A stretch of 64,000 nt of DNA from Phycisphaerales bacterium (GTDB lineage Bacteria; Planctomycetota; Phycisphaerae; Phycisphaerales; UBA1924). Location: the NCBI GenBank assembly GCA_029260475.1, contig JAJDDE010000146.1, forward strand, positions 1-64,000, given 5' to 3'. The notes below the pieces were generated by a model. The model was not told the DNA's origin and made no database searches. It saw only the letters and a list, made by a program, of their open reading frames with translations. How positions within the stretch are numbered: the first letter of the stretch is position 1; each line of letters begins with the position of its first letter. This document shows positions 26,144 to 35,713 of this stretch, in pieces. A program made the translations under genes and the position numbers.

Positions 26144-26613
26144 TGCCCGAGGCGACGCCGACGGACATCGAGATGATGCGCCGTGCCCTCGCGCTGGCGG
26201 CGGAGGCGGGCACGCGGGGCGAGGTGCCCGTCGGCGCGGTGGTCTACGTGACCGACACGGGCGAGGTCATCGGCGAGGGCGTCAACGACCGCGAGCACGC
26301 CCGCGACCCCGCGGGGCACGCCGAGTTCCACGCCATCCGCAACGCTTCGAAGCACCTCGGCGACTTCCGTCTGGAAGGCTGCACGCTCGTCGTCACGCTC
26401 GAGCCCTGCCCGATGTGCGCGGGGCTCATCGTCAACGCACGCGTCGATCGCCTCGTCTACGGCGCCAGCGACCCGAAGGCCGGCGCCTGCGGCTCGCTCA
26501 TGACGCTCACGCAAGACGATCGGCTCAACCATCGTGTCACGCCGATCGCCGGTGTGCTGGCCGAGGAGTCGTCCGACTTGCTCAAGGCGTTCTTCCGCGC
26601 TCGGCGTGGTTAA
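26143..26613 (+). CDS. tadA: nucleoside deaminase (tRNA adenosine-34 deaminase-like)
   Basis: AGHAEFHAIRNA and TLEPCPMCAGLIVNARVDRLVYGASDPKAGACGSL. Confidence 0.9.
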   Translation: MPEATPTDIEMMRRALALAAEAGTRGEVPVGAVVYVTDTGEVIGEGVNDREHARDPAGHAEFHAIRNASKHLGDFRLEGCTLVVTLEPCPMCAGLIVNARVDRLVYGASDPKAGACGSLMTLTQDDRLNHRVTPIAGVLAEESSDLLKAFFRARRG

Positions 26614-26616
26614 GGC

Positions 26617-29298
26617 TCACCCGATGGTCGCGGTGTCCGTCTTCGTGCGCACGCCGTCGGTGCTCTTGCGATCGGGCCCGCCCGGGCCCTTGGGTGTGAT
26701 GCCGAGGGTCGCGAGGTGCTCGTGCCACGCCTCGGTGTGGACTTCCCAGAAGTGCTCGAAGCTGTTGGAGATGTCGAAGGTCTTCATCGCCTCGCTCGCG
26801 TCGGCGCCCATGCGCTCGCGTTTCTCGTCGTTGGCGATCAGTTCGTAGAGGGTGTTGACCCAGTCGTTGTGCGACTCGTGGGAGAGCACGTAGCCGGTCT
26901 TCTCGTGCTGCACGACCTCCTTCGGGCCGCCCTGATCGGTGACGATCACCGGGAGCCCCGAGGACTGGCTCTCCATGACGACCTGCCCGAGCGTATCGGT
27001 GGTGCTGGGGAAGCAGAAGGTGTCGGCGGAGGCGTAGATCGTGGAGAGCTCGCGCCCGTGCCGGAAGCCCAGGAAGTGGGCGTTCTTGCCCTTGAGGTCC
27101 TGCTCCATCGTCTTGCGGTAGGGGCCGTCGCCGACGATCACGAGGTCCGCCTTGAGCCCGGCCTCGGCGCAGCGCTTGTGGACGCGCTTCCAGACCGAGA
27201 GCAGCAGCGGCATGTTCTTCTCGACCGAGACGCGCCCGACGTAGAGGACCTTCACGCTGTCGCGTGCGATGCCCTTGTGCCCCTGTGCCTCGAGCGTGTC
27301 CCACACGGAGTCGTCGCGGAAACCCGTGTTGAACTCGGAGGTCTCGAGCCCGGGCATCAGGGCGATCGTGTTGGCGCGGTCCATCCCGAGCTCGACCAGT
27401 GCGTCCACGTAGTCCTCGGAGCGGGTGAAGATCGAGCGGAAGGGGCTGTAGAAGAACCGCATGTACCACTCGGTCATGCGCGTGAAGCCGTGGTCGTCGA
27501 AGAGGCGATCGACGTAGGCGGGGAAGTCCGTGTGGTACACGCCCAGAACGGGCACGCGCAGCATCTTGGCGGCGATGTAGCCGATGAGCCCGACGGGCCC
27601 GGGCGTGGAGATGTGGATGACGTCGGGCTGGTGCGTGTCGATGTGGCGCAGGATGCGCATCAGCGGCGGGAGCACCATCTCGAGCTGCTCGTACTTGGGC
27701 ATCTTGGTCGCGAAGACGGGCTTGAAGTTGTAGACGTTGTCCCACTTTGGCGTCTCGAAGCCGGTGCAGGTGATGACCTGCATGTCGCGCCCGGTGACGT
27801 TGGCCTGGTGCGCCACGTTCTGGATGAAGCGGCACACGCCGTTGACGTCGCCCAGCGTGTCGGTGAAGAGGCTGACGCGCATCGGGCGTTCGAGGACGCT
27901 GACCCCGCTCCCGGCGGGGGCCGCCTCGTGCTCGAGCTTCTCCAGCATGTTGCGCTCCTTGTTCTGATGGAACAGCGAGAAGAGGTAGGGCAGCTGCGCC
28001 GCGTGGACGATGAGGTAGCTCGTGAGGTGATCGACGATGCCCAGCTTGTCGCGCTCGCGGATGGCGCGGACGGCGCCAGTCGCCATCGACGCGGAGAGGG
28101 CGGTGCACAGGTCGTCTGCGAACAGGGCCATGCGTTCGTGCTGGCTGCACGGCGCGCCGTTGTCCCAGGTGCTCGGGTCGAGGTTGGCGCGCAGGTCGGG
28201 GTACTTCTCGAGGACCGGCTCCATCGCTTCGCGCAGGGCCGCGACGATCGGCATCGACTTCTTCTTGCGGAAGAGCAGCCGGCGCTTGCCCTCCTCGAAG
28301 GCCAGGGCGATCTTCGAGGGTCTGGGGACGTCTACGCCCGCGAAACGCACGAGCTTCGAGGTGATGTACTTGCGGCGCGGGCTCTCGGTCTCTTCTGCCC
28401 GCTCGCCGATCCAGTTCGAGGCGACGGTCGCGAGCTGGTGCGCGAGCAGGGAGGCGTGACCGCCGACGCCCCCGACGACGGAGCGCCCCGCCATCACACG
28501 ACCGATGAACTCGCGCGGGTCGGCGATCTTCTGGCCCCGATCGCCCACAACGCCCGTCCATGTGCGCCCGATGTTGAGCAGCCCGTGATCGTCCGATCCC
28601 CCGGTGTGCGCCTTGTGCCAGACGCGCTGCCAGCGCGGCTCGAGGTCGTGCTTGCGGCTGAGCTCCTGCACCCTCGCCGGGGTGAGCGCGCTGAGGTACC
28701 GCTCGACCACGCGCCTGTGCGCGCCGGAGTGTGCGCCGTTGATCAGCTCCCAGCCCTTGAAGAGCAGCGCCGCGCGCTCGAGGTGCCAGGGCGTGAGCTT
28801 GCCGTTCTGCACGTACAGCGGGTGCGCGAAGGAGTGGGGGAGCTTGCGCTCGCTGAGCCAATCGGCGAAGCGGTAGACGTCGTTGCGCAGGTCCTGCGTC
28901 GTGATCTCTTCGTCGAGCTCGGGCGTGAGGTCCCACACGAGCACGTGCAGCTTGCAGTGGTCCTCCGGGAAGTAGACGGTGACTTCCTGCCCGATGATGA
29001 AGTTCTGGAAGCCGCGTTCGTTGAGTTCGAGGGCGCCGGCGATGGTGTCGTGGTCGGTGATGGTGACGAGGTCCATGCCGCGGGCGATCGCCTGGTCGTA
29101 GACCTTCTCGGGGGGCGAGTAGCACTCGGGCATATCGAGGAAGCCGATGGCGGCGTTCACCGGCGCGCAGCTCGCGCGTGAGTGACAGTGCATGTCCATC
29201 CGCGTCAGCGACTCGGGGCGGTCCGAACAGCCGAGCGGGTCGAGATCGCTCGCGCCGTCGGGCGGGGTCCCGCGGTTGTTGAGTTCCACATCGATCAT
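26617..29298 (-). CDS. PHP domain-glycosyltransferase (GT4) fusion protein
   Basis: N-terminus DMHCHSRAS…ITDHDTIAGALEL…HTGGSDDHG (PHP); C-terminus VLYVGRVSVEKNMPLLLSVWKRV…LVIVGDGPYRKTMEQ…SSGLPVIVTDQGGPKEVV (GT4). Confidence 0.88.
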   Translation of the reverse strand: MIDVELNNRGTPPDGASDLDPLGCSDRPESLTRMDMHCHSRASCAPVNAAIGFLDMPECYSPPEKVYDQAIARGMDLVTITDHDTIAGALELNERGFQNFIIGQEVTVYFPEDHCKLHVLVWDLTPELDEEITTQDLRNDVYRFADWLSERKLPHSFAHPLYVQNGKLTPWHLERAALLFKGWELINGAHSGAHRRVVERYLSALTPARVQELSRKHDLEPRWQRVWHKAHTGGSDDHGLLNIGRTWTGVVGDRGQKIADPREFIGRVMAGRSVVGGVGGHASLLAHQLATVASNWIGERAEETESPRRKYITSKLVRFAGVDVPRPSKIALAFEEGKRRLLFRKKKSMPIVAALREAMEPVLEKYPDLRANLDPSTWDNGAPCSQHERMALFADDLCTALSASMATGAVRAIRERDKLGIVDHLTSYLIVHAAQLPYLFSLFHQNKERNMLEKLEHEAAPAGSGVSVLERPMRVSLFTDTLGDVNGVCRFIQNVAHQANVTGRDMQVITCTGFETPKWDNVYNFKPVFATKMPKYEQLEMVLPPLMRILRHIDTHQPDVIHISTPGPVGLIGYIAAKMLRVPVLGVYHTDFPAYVDRLFDDHGFTRMTEWYMRFFYSPFRSIFTRSEDYVDALVELGMDRANTIALMPGLETSEFNTGFRDDSVWDTLEAQGHKGIARDSVKVLYVGRVSVEKNMPLLLSVWKRVHKRCAEAGLKADLVIVGDGPYRKTMEQDLKGKNAHFLGFRHGRELSTIYASADTFCFPSTTDTLGQVVMESQSSGLPVIVTDQGGPKEVVQHEKTGYVLSHESHNDWVNTLYELIANDEKRERMGADASEAMKTFDISNSFEHFWEVHTEAWHEHLATLGITPKGPGGPDRKSTDGVRTKTDTATIG

Positions 29299-29657
29299 CG
29301 CGTGCTCCTCACGCTGGCCCTTTTGAAGCGGGGGCTGAAATAAAAGGCGGGTCTGTCGTGTTCACCGTGCGTCACGACGATTCGGCTGGAGGGATCGTGT
29401 CCGGGGACGCTCTGGCGTACGGACAGGAGCTACCAGTGGCGAATGATGCTGACGTGTCCTTTCACGATTCGGTCCGGCTTTGGATCGAGCGACGGCGCGC
29501 CGCACTCCTAGAGTAAAGCGCGTTCGGCGCATGACCCTACGCGGGTCGCCTCACGAACGTTGTCATAGCGATTTTTTACATTTCCACCGACCGTCCGCAC
29601 GCGCCCCACACCGTCGTGAACACGCGGGCGACGGGCCTCAGCAATAAGGAACCAACC

Positions 29658-30194
29658 ATGGCACGCCTCCCCGTCATCGATCCGTCTAAGGCTACCGGCA
29701 CCGCGAAAGAGGCCTTCGATGGCCCTCTCAAGGCGATGCCCATCAACATCTTCAAGGGCATGGCCAACAGCCAGGCCGGCTTGCCCGCCTACCTCGGCCT
29801 CTCTGGCGCCCTGGGCAAGAGCACCTTCACCGAAGCCGAGAAGGAAGCCGTCGCCCTCGTCGTCGCCTCTTTCAACGACTGCGAGTACTGCGCCGCCGCC
29901 CACACCATGCTGGGCACCAAGGCGGGCCTGAGCGAGGACCAGACGATCGCCCTCCGCAGCGGCAGGTCCACGGGTGACGCGAAGATCGACGCGCTGGCCA
30001 CGTTCACCAATCGCATCCTCGCGACCAAGGGATTCGTCGAGGACAGCGAGATCGAAGCCTACAAGGCCGCTGGCTTCACCGACGCGAACGTGGTGGACGT
30101 GGTCATCGTGATCACCTTCAACACCTACACCAACCTCTTCAACCACGTGAACGACACGACGGTGGACATGCCCGCTCCCCCCGTCCTCGCCTGA
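29658..30194 (+). CDS. carboxymuconolactone decarboxylase / AhpD-like family protein
   Basis: ASFNDCEYCAAAHTMLG (CxxC…H AhpD-type motif). Confidence 0.85.
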   Translation: MARLPVIDPSKATGTAKEAFDGPLKAMPINIFKGMANSQAGLPAYLGLSGALGKSTFTEAEKEAVALVVASFNDCEYCAAAHTMLGTKAGLSEDQTIALRSGRSTGDAKIDALATFTNRILATKGFVEDSEIEAYKAAGFTDANVVDVVIVITFNTYTNLFNHVNDTTVDMPAPPVLA

Positions 30195-30238
30195 TCACGC
30201 CGGCTGACATCCCGCCGACATCCCAATGCAAAAACGAC

Positions 30239-30272
30239 AGCCCGCCCCGGTGATCCGGGGCGGGCTGCTTGT
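30239..30272 (+). terminator. intrinsic terminator-like hairpin
   Basis: AGCCCGCCCCGG-TGAT-CCGGGGCGGGCT, weak T-tract following. Confidence 0.6.
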
Positions 30273-30583
30273 TCGTAGGGCGCACAGATGCCCGATCGAC
30301 GGGCGCCCGAGATTCAGCACGGGCGCCGCACAGGTGGGGACGGTCTTCCGACCGACCCGGGGGAGCCTCGCGGCTCCCCGAAAGTTCCCGCGCCGGGGGA
30401 GGATCCGGCGCGGGACGAACCAGGGAGGGATCAACGCCTGAACAATGCGATTCGATCACCGCCGCGGCAAGCGGTTGACCCCGTCGGGGGGCACCACCGA
30501 GTGGGGTCGCGACGGCTGGGGTAGGGTGCCACCCTCCCGGGCGCTCGCGCCCCTCCTTTCTCGGACCACGCGGAGCATCGCGC

Positions 30584-31138
30584 ATGGGCAACAGAACCCA
30601 CACCGCCGTTTACCCGGGCACGTTCGATCCGCCCACGTTCGGTCACCTCGACGTGATCAAGCGCGGCAGGCGCCTCTTCGATCGCGTCGTCGTCGGTGTC
30701 GGGCACAACCCCGAGAAGCGCACCGTCTTCGACATCCACGAACGCGCCGACATGCTGCGCGATCTGGTCGCCGAGATGGTCAAGGAGCAGCCCGACGAGG
30801 CGGAGGTCGAGGTCGCGATCTTCCAGGGCCTGACGGTGGATTTCGCACGCTCCGTCAACGCGACGGCGCTCCTCCGCGGCATCCGAAACCTCTCGGACGT
30901 GCAGAACGAGATACAGCAGGCGGTCACCAACCGCGAGGTCGCCCAGCTCGAAACGGCCTTCGTCGTCGCGGGCACCAGCTTCGCGTACACGTCGAGCACG
31001 CTGATCCGTCAGGTGACCGCGATGGGGAGCGACCTGCACGTGCTCGATGCGTTCGTGCCGCAGCAGGTGATCAAGCGCCTGCAGGAGAAGAAGGCGTCCG
31101 ATCCCGACGCCTTCACACCGTGGGGCTCAGGGGTGTAG
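30584..31138 (+). CDS. coaD: pantetheine-phosphate adenylyltransferase
   Basis: AVYPGTFDPPTFGHLDVIKR, VGHNPEK, AFVVAGTSFAYTSSTLIRQV. Confidence 0.93.
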   Translation: MGNRTHTAVYPGTFDPPTFGHLDVIKRGRRLFDRVVVGVGHNPEKRTVFDIHERADMLRDLVAEMVKEQPDEAEVEVAIFQGLTVDFARSVNATALLRGIRNLSDVQNEIQQAVTNREVAQLETAFVVAGTSFAYTSSTLIRQVTAMGSDLHVLDAFVPQQVIKRLQEKKASDPDAFTPWGSGV

Positions 31139-31595
31139 GGCTCGACTCGGACTGCTCCTCGTACTCGTCCGCCTTCGTGAGCCACTCCGCATCGACGAAC
31201 GAGCGCCCGTGCGTGCGGATGATGCCCGTGGGCCTCCCGGTCTCGCGGAGGATCTTGATCAGTTCTTGCTCGTCGTCGATCATCAGGACGCTCGACGCGG
31301 TGCGCTGCGTGGAGACGGTGATGAGGCGCAGGGCGGGTTCGGGGATGGTGACGGGCTCGTCCTGGTGCGCGAATTCGGTGGGGATCGGGTCGGTCTTCTC
31401 AGGGGCCGTCACGATCTGGCCACCGGTAGGAGCCGGGGGCGTCGCGGGGGCGTAGATGAGCATTACGGTCGGCACGAGCAGCGCGATCGCGAGGGCGCCG
31501 GTGACCGCCGCGAGGCCGCGTTGCCGGCGCACGCGCTTGGTGCGTCGGAGTTCCGTGAGCAGGGCGTCGAGACGCGGTTCGGTTGGTGTGTTCAT
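31113..31595 (-). CDS. putative anti-sigma factor-like single-TM protein
   Basis: Short N-terminus, one TM (GLAAVTGALAIALLVPTVMLIY); start overlaps the sigma factor stop; 3' end overlaps convergent coaD. Confidence 0.55.
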   Translation of the reverse strand: MNTPTEPRLDALLTELRRTKRVRRQRGLAAVTGALAIALLVPTVMLIYAPATPPAPTGGQIVTAPEKTDPIPTEFAHQDEPVTIPEPALRLITVSTQRTASSVLMIDDEQELIKILRETGRPTGIIRTHGRSFVDAEWLTKADEYEEQSESSPTPLSPTV

Positions 31596-32152
31596 GCGCG
31601 TTCTCCTTCGTTCATCGACTCTCGCATCTTGCGGAAGGACCGCTTCAGACGCCCGTCCACGGCGCTCGGCGTGAGGCCGAAGGCCCGCCCGATGCGCTCG
31701 AGCGTCCAGCCGAACCGCACGCGCGACTCGATGAGCCCGCGCAGTTCGTCCTCGGACTCCTCCAGCAATCGCAGGGCGTGATCGAATTCCGTCGGCGCCG
31801 GGTGCTCGCTCGTTTCGCCGAGCCCCTCGTGCTCGCGATCGCGTCGGTGGCGTTTACGCGCACGCAGCGTGTCCACGGCGCACCGTCGCGCCGTCGTGGT
31901 AAGCCACGCGCCGATCGCCGCATCGGTGTCGAGCACCGGCATCTTGCGGATGACTTTCATGAAGACCTCCTGCGTCGTGTCGTCCACGCTCGGATCGTCG
32001 CCCAGGGAAGTGCGGACGGTGCGCCGCACGTGCGCGTGCCAGCGGTGGTAGAGCAGCGTAAAGGCCAACTCGTCGCCCGACGCGACGCGCGCCGAGAGGC
32101 CCCGCGCATCGGCGGGGCCTTCGGGAGCCTGTGGTGCGGGTTGATCGGGCAT
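31592..32152 (-). CDS. RNA polymerase sigma factor, ECF family
   Basis: DPSVDDTTQEVFMKVIRKMPVLDTDAAIGAWLTTTARRCAVDTLRARKR and RFGWTLERIGRAFGLTPSAVDGRLKRSFRKMRESM. Confidence 0.88.
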   Translation of the reverse strand: MPDQPAPQAPEGPADARGLSARVASGDELAFTLLYHRWHAHVRRTVRTSLGDDPSVDDTTQEVFMKVIRKMPVLDTDAAIGAWLTTTARRCAVDTLRARKRHRRDREHEGLGETSEHPAPTEFDHALRLLEESEDELRGLIESRVRFGWTLERIGRAFGLTPSAVDGRLKRSFRKMRESMNEGERA

Positions 32153-32221
32153 GCGTTCACGGGTTTCCGGGGGATTTTTCCGGGGATTCCGGGGATTCCG
32201 GGGGTCCGGGTGTCCGAGCGA

Positions 32222-33640
32222 TCAGCGCCCGCGTCCGCCGCCGTTCGAGGGTGCGCTGGTGCCGGGACCAGAGCCGGAGCCGGTACCGATGCTGGAGCGC
32301 CTGCTGCCGGGCGTGCTGACCGCCGGCGCTGCGTTCAGGCTCAGCGTGCTCCCGAGCCCGCGGCTGACGCTGAACTCGCGGGACAGGATGCTCTCGTCCA
32401 GCGGCGCCAGTTCGCCTTCCTCGACGCCCTTGATCAGCGCGTCGAGCTGGGCCATCAGCACCTCGATGTTGCTCCACCTGACACTGAGCACATCGAGGTC
32501 GTTCATCCCCGAGGCCTGCTGATCGGTGAGCGCGTTGACGCGGGCGATCGTCTGGGCCGCCTGCCGGGCCTCGCCCGCCTCGTCCAGTGCGCGGATACGG
32601 CGGGTGAGTTCGTCGATCTCGATCGCGATCGATTCCATGCGGGCCTGTCGATCGTCGGCCGAGGCCGCCAGGCGTTCGATCTCGCGCTTCAGTGCCCCGC
32701 GGTACTGGCGCATCCGAGACAGCGGATCCATCATGTTGGCGTCGATAATCGCGGAGCGTCCCAGCCCGCTGATGACGGCCTCGATGAGTTGCATGGACGC
32801 GGTGTCTCCGACCGCGATGAGCAGGCCCGTGGGCTCGTGGAACCGGAGATTGGGTTGCTGCTTCGAGCCCAGTGTTTCGAGGCCGACCTCGATCGCCCCC
32901 AGCAGCGTCTGCGCGTTCATCCCCTGGGCGGTCATCTCGCGGAGGCTCCACACGCGCGACGCGGAGTTCACCCCGCGACGGCTGCTCTGCACTTCCACGC
33001 GGTACAGGTTGTCAAACTCTTCAACGCCCACGCGCCACGCGGCATCGCCGGTCATCCCCTCCATGCCGTCGAGCATGTACACCGCCGCCTCGAGCGACAC
33101 GTTGCTGAGCGAGAGTTGCTGCACGGGCACGTCAACGCTCTCGCCGGTCAGCACCACCTTGCCGCGAGCGCCGGAGCGCTTGAGCAAATCGATGTACTGC
33201 ACGAGCGAGCCGCCTCCGAATTCGAGCGTGCTGATCGCGGGGGAGGGCGACGCCTCGGGCAGCACCATCTCCGCGAGGAAGACGATGATCGGCACACCCG
33301 CACCGGACTCGAAGGGCGCTCCCCAGTCCTGCGACGTGACCAACTGGGTCGGCACGCTGGTCAGCCGTTCGCAGAGCGAGAGCACCTGCGGGTACTCCAC
33401 GTTCTTGAGCTCGAACGCGGGCAGCTTGATCTCAGCCGCACGCTCGGGCGTGATGAGCATGGCGCGTCCGTCCACGCCCTCGCGGACCATGTCGATGAAC
33501 TCGTCCAGCCCGCCTCCCTCGAAGGAGACGCTGTAGAGCCCGTTGTCCTCGTCGGTGACACGCATCTGGTGTTCCGCGAGAGTCAGCGGCGAGAGTGTGA
33601 GCGTGGTGATCAGTCCCAGAAGGGCGGTGCGTGCGTGCAT
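32222..33640 (-). CDS. secreted hypothetical protein with coiled-coil region
   Basis: Signal peptide MHARTALLGLITTLTLSPLTLA; long helical segment; no family recognised. Confidence 0.6.
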   Translation of the reverse strand: MHARTALLGLITTLTLSPLTLAEHQMRVTDEDNGLYSVSFEGGGLDEFIDMVREGVDGRAMLITPERAAEIKLPAFELKNVEYPQVLSLCERLTSVPTQLVTSQDWGAPFESGAGVPIIVFLAEMVLPEASPSPAISTLEFGGGSLVQYIDLLKRSGARGKVVLTGESVDVPVQQLSLSNVSLEAAVYMLDGMEGMTGDAAWRVGVEEFDNLYRVEVQSSRRGVNSASRVWSLREMTAQGMNAQTLLGAIEVGLETLGSKQQPNLRFHEPTGLLIAVGDTASMQLIEAVISGLGRSAIIDANMMDPLSRMRQYRGALKREIERLAASADDRQARMESIAIEIDELTRRIRALDEAGEARQAAQTIARVNALTDQQASGMNDLDVLSVRWSNIEVLMAQLDALIKGVEEGELAPLDESILSREFSVSRGLGSTLSLNAAPAVSTPGSRRSSIGTGSGSGPGTSAPSNGGGRGR

Positions 33641-33726
33641 GGGGGGGTCTCCTTGAATGGGTGACCGGCGTGGTCACCCCCTAGGACGGGCCCAGACGCC
33701 CCGTTTCGCGCCGCAGCCACGATTTT

Positions 33727-34974
33727 CTACCGGAGACCGGCCACGAAGGACGCGATCCGCTCGGCGCCCGCCCGGATCTGCTCCTGGCTGCACGCGAAGG
33801 TGAAGCGGAAGCAGCGTTTGCCGCCCGTGCCGAAGTCCTCGCCCGGCACCACCGCGACGTGGGCCTCGTCCAGCAGAGCGCTCGCGAAGGTCATGCCGGA
33901 ATCGATGGTGGCGCCGGTCGGCGTGTACTTGCCGAAGTGGGCGCTCACGTCGGGGAAGAGATAGAAGGCGCCCATCGGCTTCGGGCACTTGAAGCCATCG
34001 ATCCCCGCGATCGCCTTGTACGCCACCTTGGAACGGCGCTCGAATTCGACGCGCATCTCCTCGACCTGCGCGTCGCACTCCTTCACCGCGGTGACGATCG
34101 CCGGCATGATGAACGTCGGGATCGCGGTCGTCGATTGGCTCTGTAGTTTCTTCACCGCGCCGACGAGCTTGCTCCCGAACGTGCCGGGGCAGGCGAAGTA
34201 GCCGATGCGCCAGCCCGTCATCGCGTAGGCCTTGCTCAGCCCGTTCACGGTGACCACGCGTTTCGCGATGCCCGGCAGCGAGCCCAGCGACAGGTGCTGG
34301 TTGCCGTCGAAGAGGATTTTCTCGTACAGCTCATCGGAGATCACCACAAGGCCCGGGGCGATTGTGCCGGCGGCCTCTTCGATCACCGCGCCGAGGGCGC
34401 GGAGCTCGCGGGGCGTGTACATGGTGCCGCAGGGGTTGGAGGGCGAGTTGATGACGACGATCTTGGTGTTCTTGGTGATCGCCGCCTTCAGCTCGGCGGG
34501 GGTGATCTTGAAGTCGCGCTCCGCGGTCGTCGGGATCTCGTCCATCACGCCGCCCGCGAGCTCGATCTGCGGGCGGTAGCTCACCCACGCGGGCACCGGC
34601 AGCACCACGCGGTTGGGTGTCCCAGCGTCCGCGGGGTCGAGCAGGGCCTGGAAGATCTGATAGAGCGAGTGCTTGCCGCCCGAGGTGACGACCACATGGT
34701 CGGGCGTGAGGCCCGGGATGCCGTTCTCGTCGGTGAGCTTGTCGCACAGGGCCTTTCGGCAGGCGGCGTCCCCCGGCACGGGGCCGTAGGAGGTCATCCC
34801 CGCGTCCAGAGCCCGCTTGCAGGCGTCTACGATCGGCTGGGGCGTGCCGAAATCGGGCTCACCGGCGGCGAACGAGATCACATCCACCCCCTGGGCCTTC
34901 AATTCGCGGGCTCGGGCAGCGACAGCCAGGGTGGCGGAGGGTTTCAGGGCCTCGAGGCGGCGTGCGATGTTCAT
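33727..34974 (-). CDS. pyridoxal phosphate-dependent aminotransferase (aspartate aminotransferase-like)
   Basis: DVISFAAGEPDFGTPQPI, VVINSPSNPCGTMYTPRE, VNGLSKAYAMTGWRIGY. Confidence 0.93.
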   Translation of the reverse strand: MNIARRLEALKPSATLAVAARARELKAQGVDVISFAAGEPDFGTPQPIVDACKRALDAGMTSYGPVPGDAACRKALCDKLTDENGIPGLTPDHVVVTSGGKHSLYQIFQALLDPADAGTPNRVVLPVPAWVSYRPQIELAGGVMDEIPTTAERDFKITPAELKAAITKNTKIVVINSPSNPCGTMYTPRELRALGAVIEEAAGTIAPGLVVISDELYEKILFDGNQHLSLGSLPGIAKRVVTVNGLSKAYAMTGWRIGYFACPGTFGSKLVGAVKKLQSQSTTAIPTFIMPAIVTAVKECDAQVEEMRVEFERRSKVAYKAIAGIDGFKCPKPMGAFYLFPDVSAHFGKYTPTGATIDSGMTFASALLDEAHVAVVPGEDFGTGGKRCFRFTFACSQEQIRAGAERIASFVAGLR

Positions 34975-35161
34975 GGCGCTGAAGATACCCTGCTGAGGGC
35001 GTGGCGTCGGACGGCCCCGAGGGCGGCCCGATGCCGGGACACGTCAGCCTCCGCCTCGCCTCCGCCGAGGTCCCGGTCTACTATTGATTCCCACGCGGTG
35101 CCCGGTCGGGCTCCGGCTGTGGTTGACTCCATTCAACACTTTCCGCGAGCACCGAAGCCCT

Positions 35162-35431
35162 ATGGCGATCTCCCAAGAGCACCGCACCAAGATCATCACC
35201 GACTACGCCCAGAAAGAGGGCGACACCGGTTCCCCCGAGGTTCAGGTCGCGGTGCTGACCGCGGAAATCCAGGACCTCACCGAGCACATGAAGCGCAACA
35301 AGCACGACTTCTCGTCGCGCCGCGGCCTCATGCAGAAGGTTTCCAAGCGCTCCCGCCTCACGCGGTACCTGCAGCGCAACGACGATGAGCGTTACAAGAA
35401 GCTCATCGGCAGCCTCGGGCTCCGCAAGTAA
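35162..35431 (+). CDS. rpsO: 30S ribosomal protein S15
   Basis: GDTGSPEVQVAVLTAEIQDLTEHMKRNKHDFSSRRGLMQKVSKR. Confidence 0.97.
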   Translation: MAISQEHRTKIITDYAQKEGDTGSPEVQVAVLTAEIQDLTEHMKRNKHDFSSRRGLMQKVSKRSRLTRYLQRNDDERYKKLIGSLGLRK

Positions 35432-35444
35432 TCAAGGCTCTCCC

Positions 35445-35478
35445 GGGCCGGTGTTCGAACGGACACCGGCCCGTTTTT
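35445..35478 (+). terminator. intrinsic terminator after rpsO
   Basis: GGGCCGGTGT…ACACCGGCCC stem + GTTTTT. Confidence 0.8.
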
Positions 35479-35713
35479 CGTATTGGGCTCCGTTGGAACG
35501 GGGCCGGTCCTGTTCACTATGCCCCGACGGGCGTGACCGTTTGAACCGGGCAGCAGGCGCACCGCTCTTCCGACCTCCTCGCGAGCGTCGCGGAGAGCGC
35601 CCCGCCCACTGCCTCTTCGATCGGCGCACCGAGAAGGGCGCCCCCCGAGGGCCGACGCGCGGACGTGAGCGCATCGGAACGGCTCGGGGCGACACATCGA
35701 AAGGCATCTGTCC

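Noticed and set aside
26582-29125. 847-aa minus-strand frame overlapping the PHP-glycosyltransferase gene
   Set aside because: Out-of-frame shadow, Arg/Pro/His-rich, no domain; the 893-aa frame carries the motifs.
29508-30146. 212-aa minus-strand ORF
   Set aside because: Antisense to the AhpD-like gene, which has a clear CxxC…H motif and start context.
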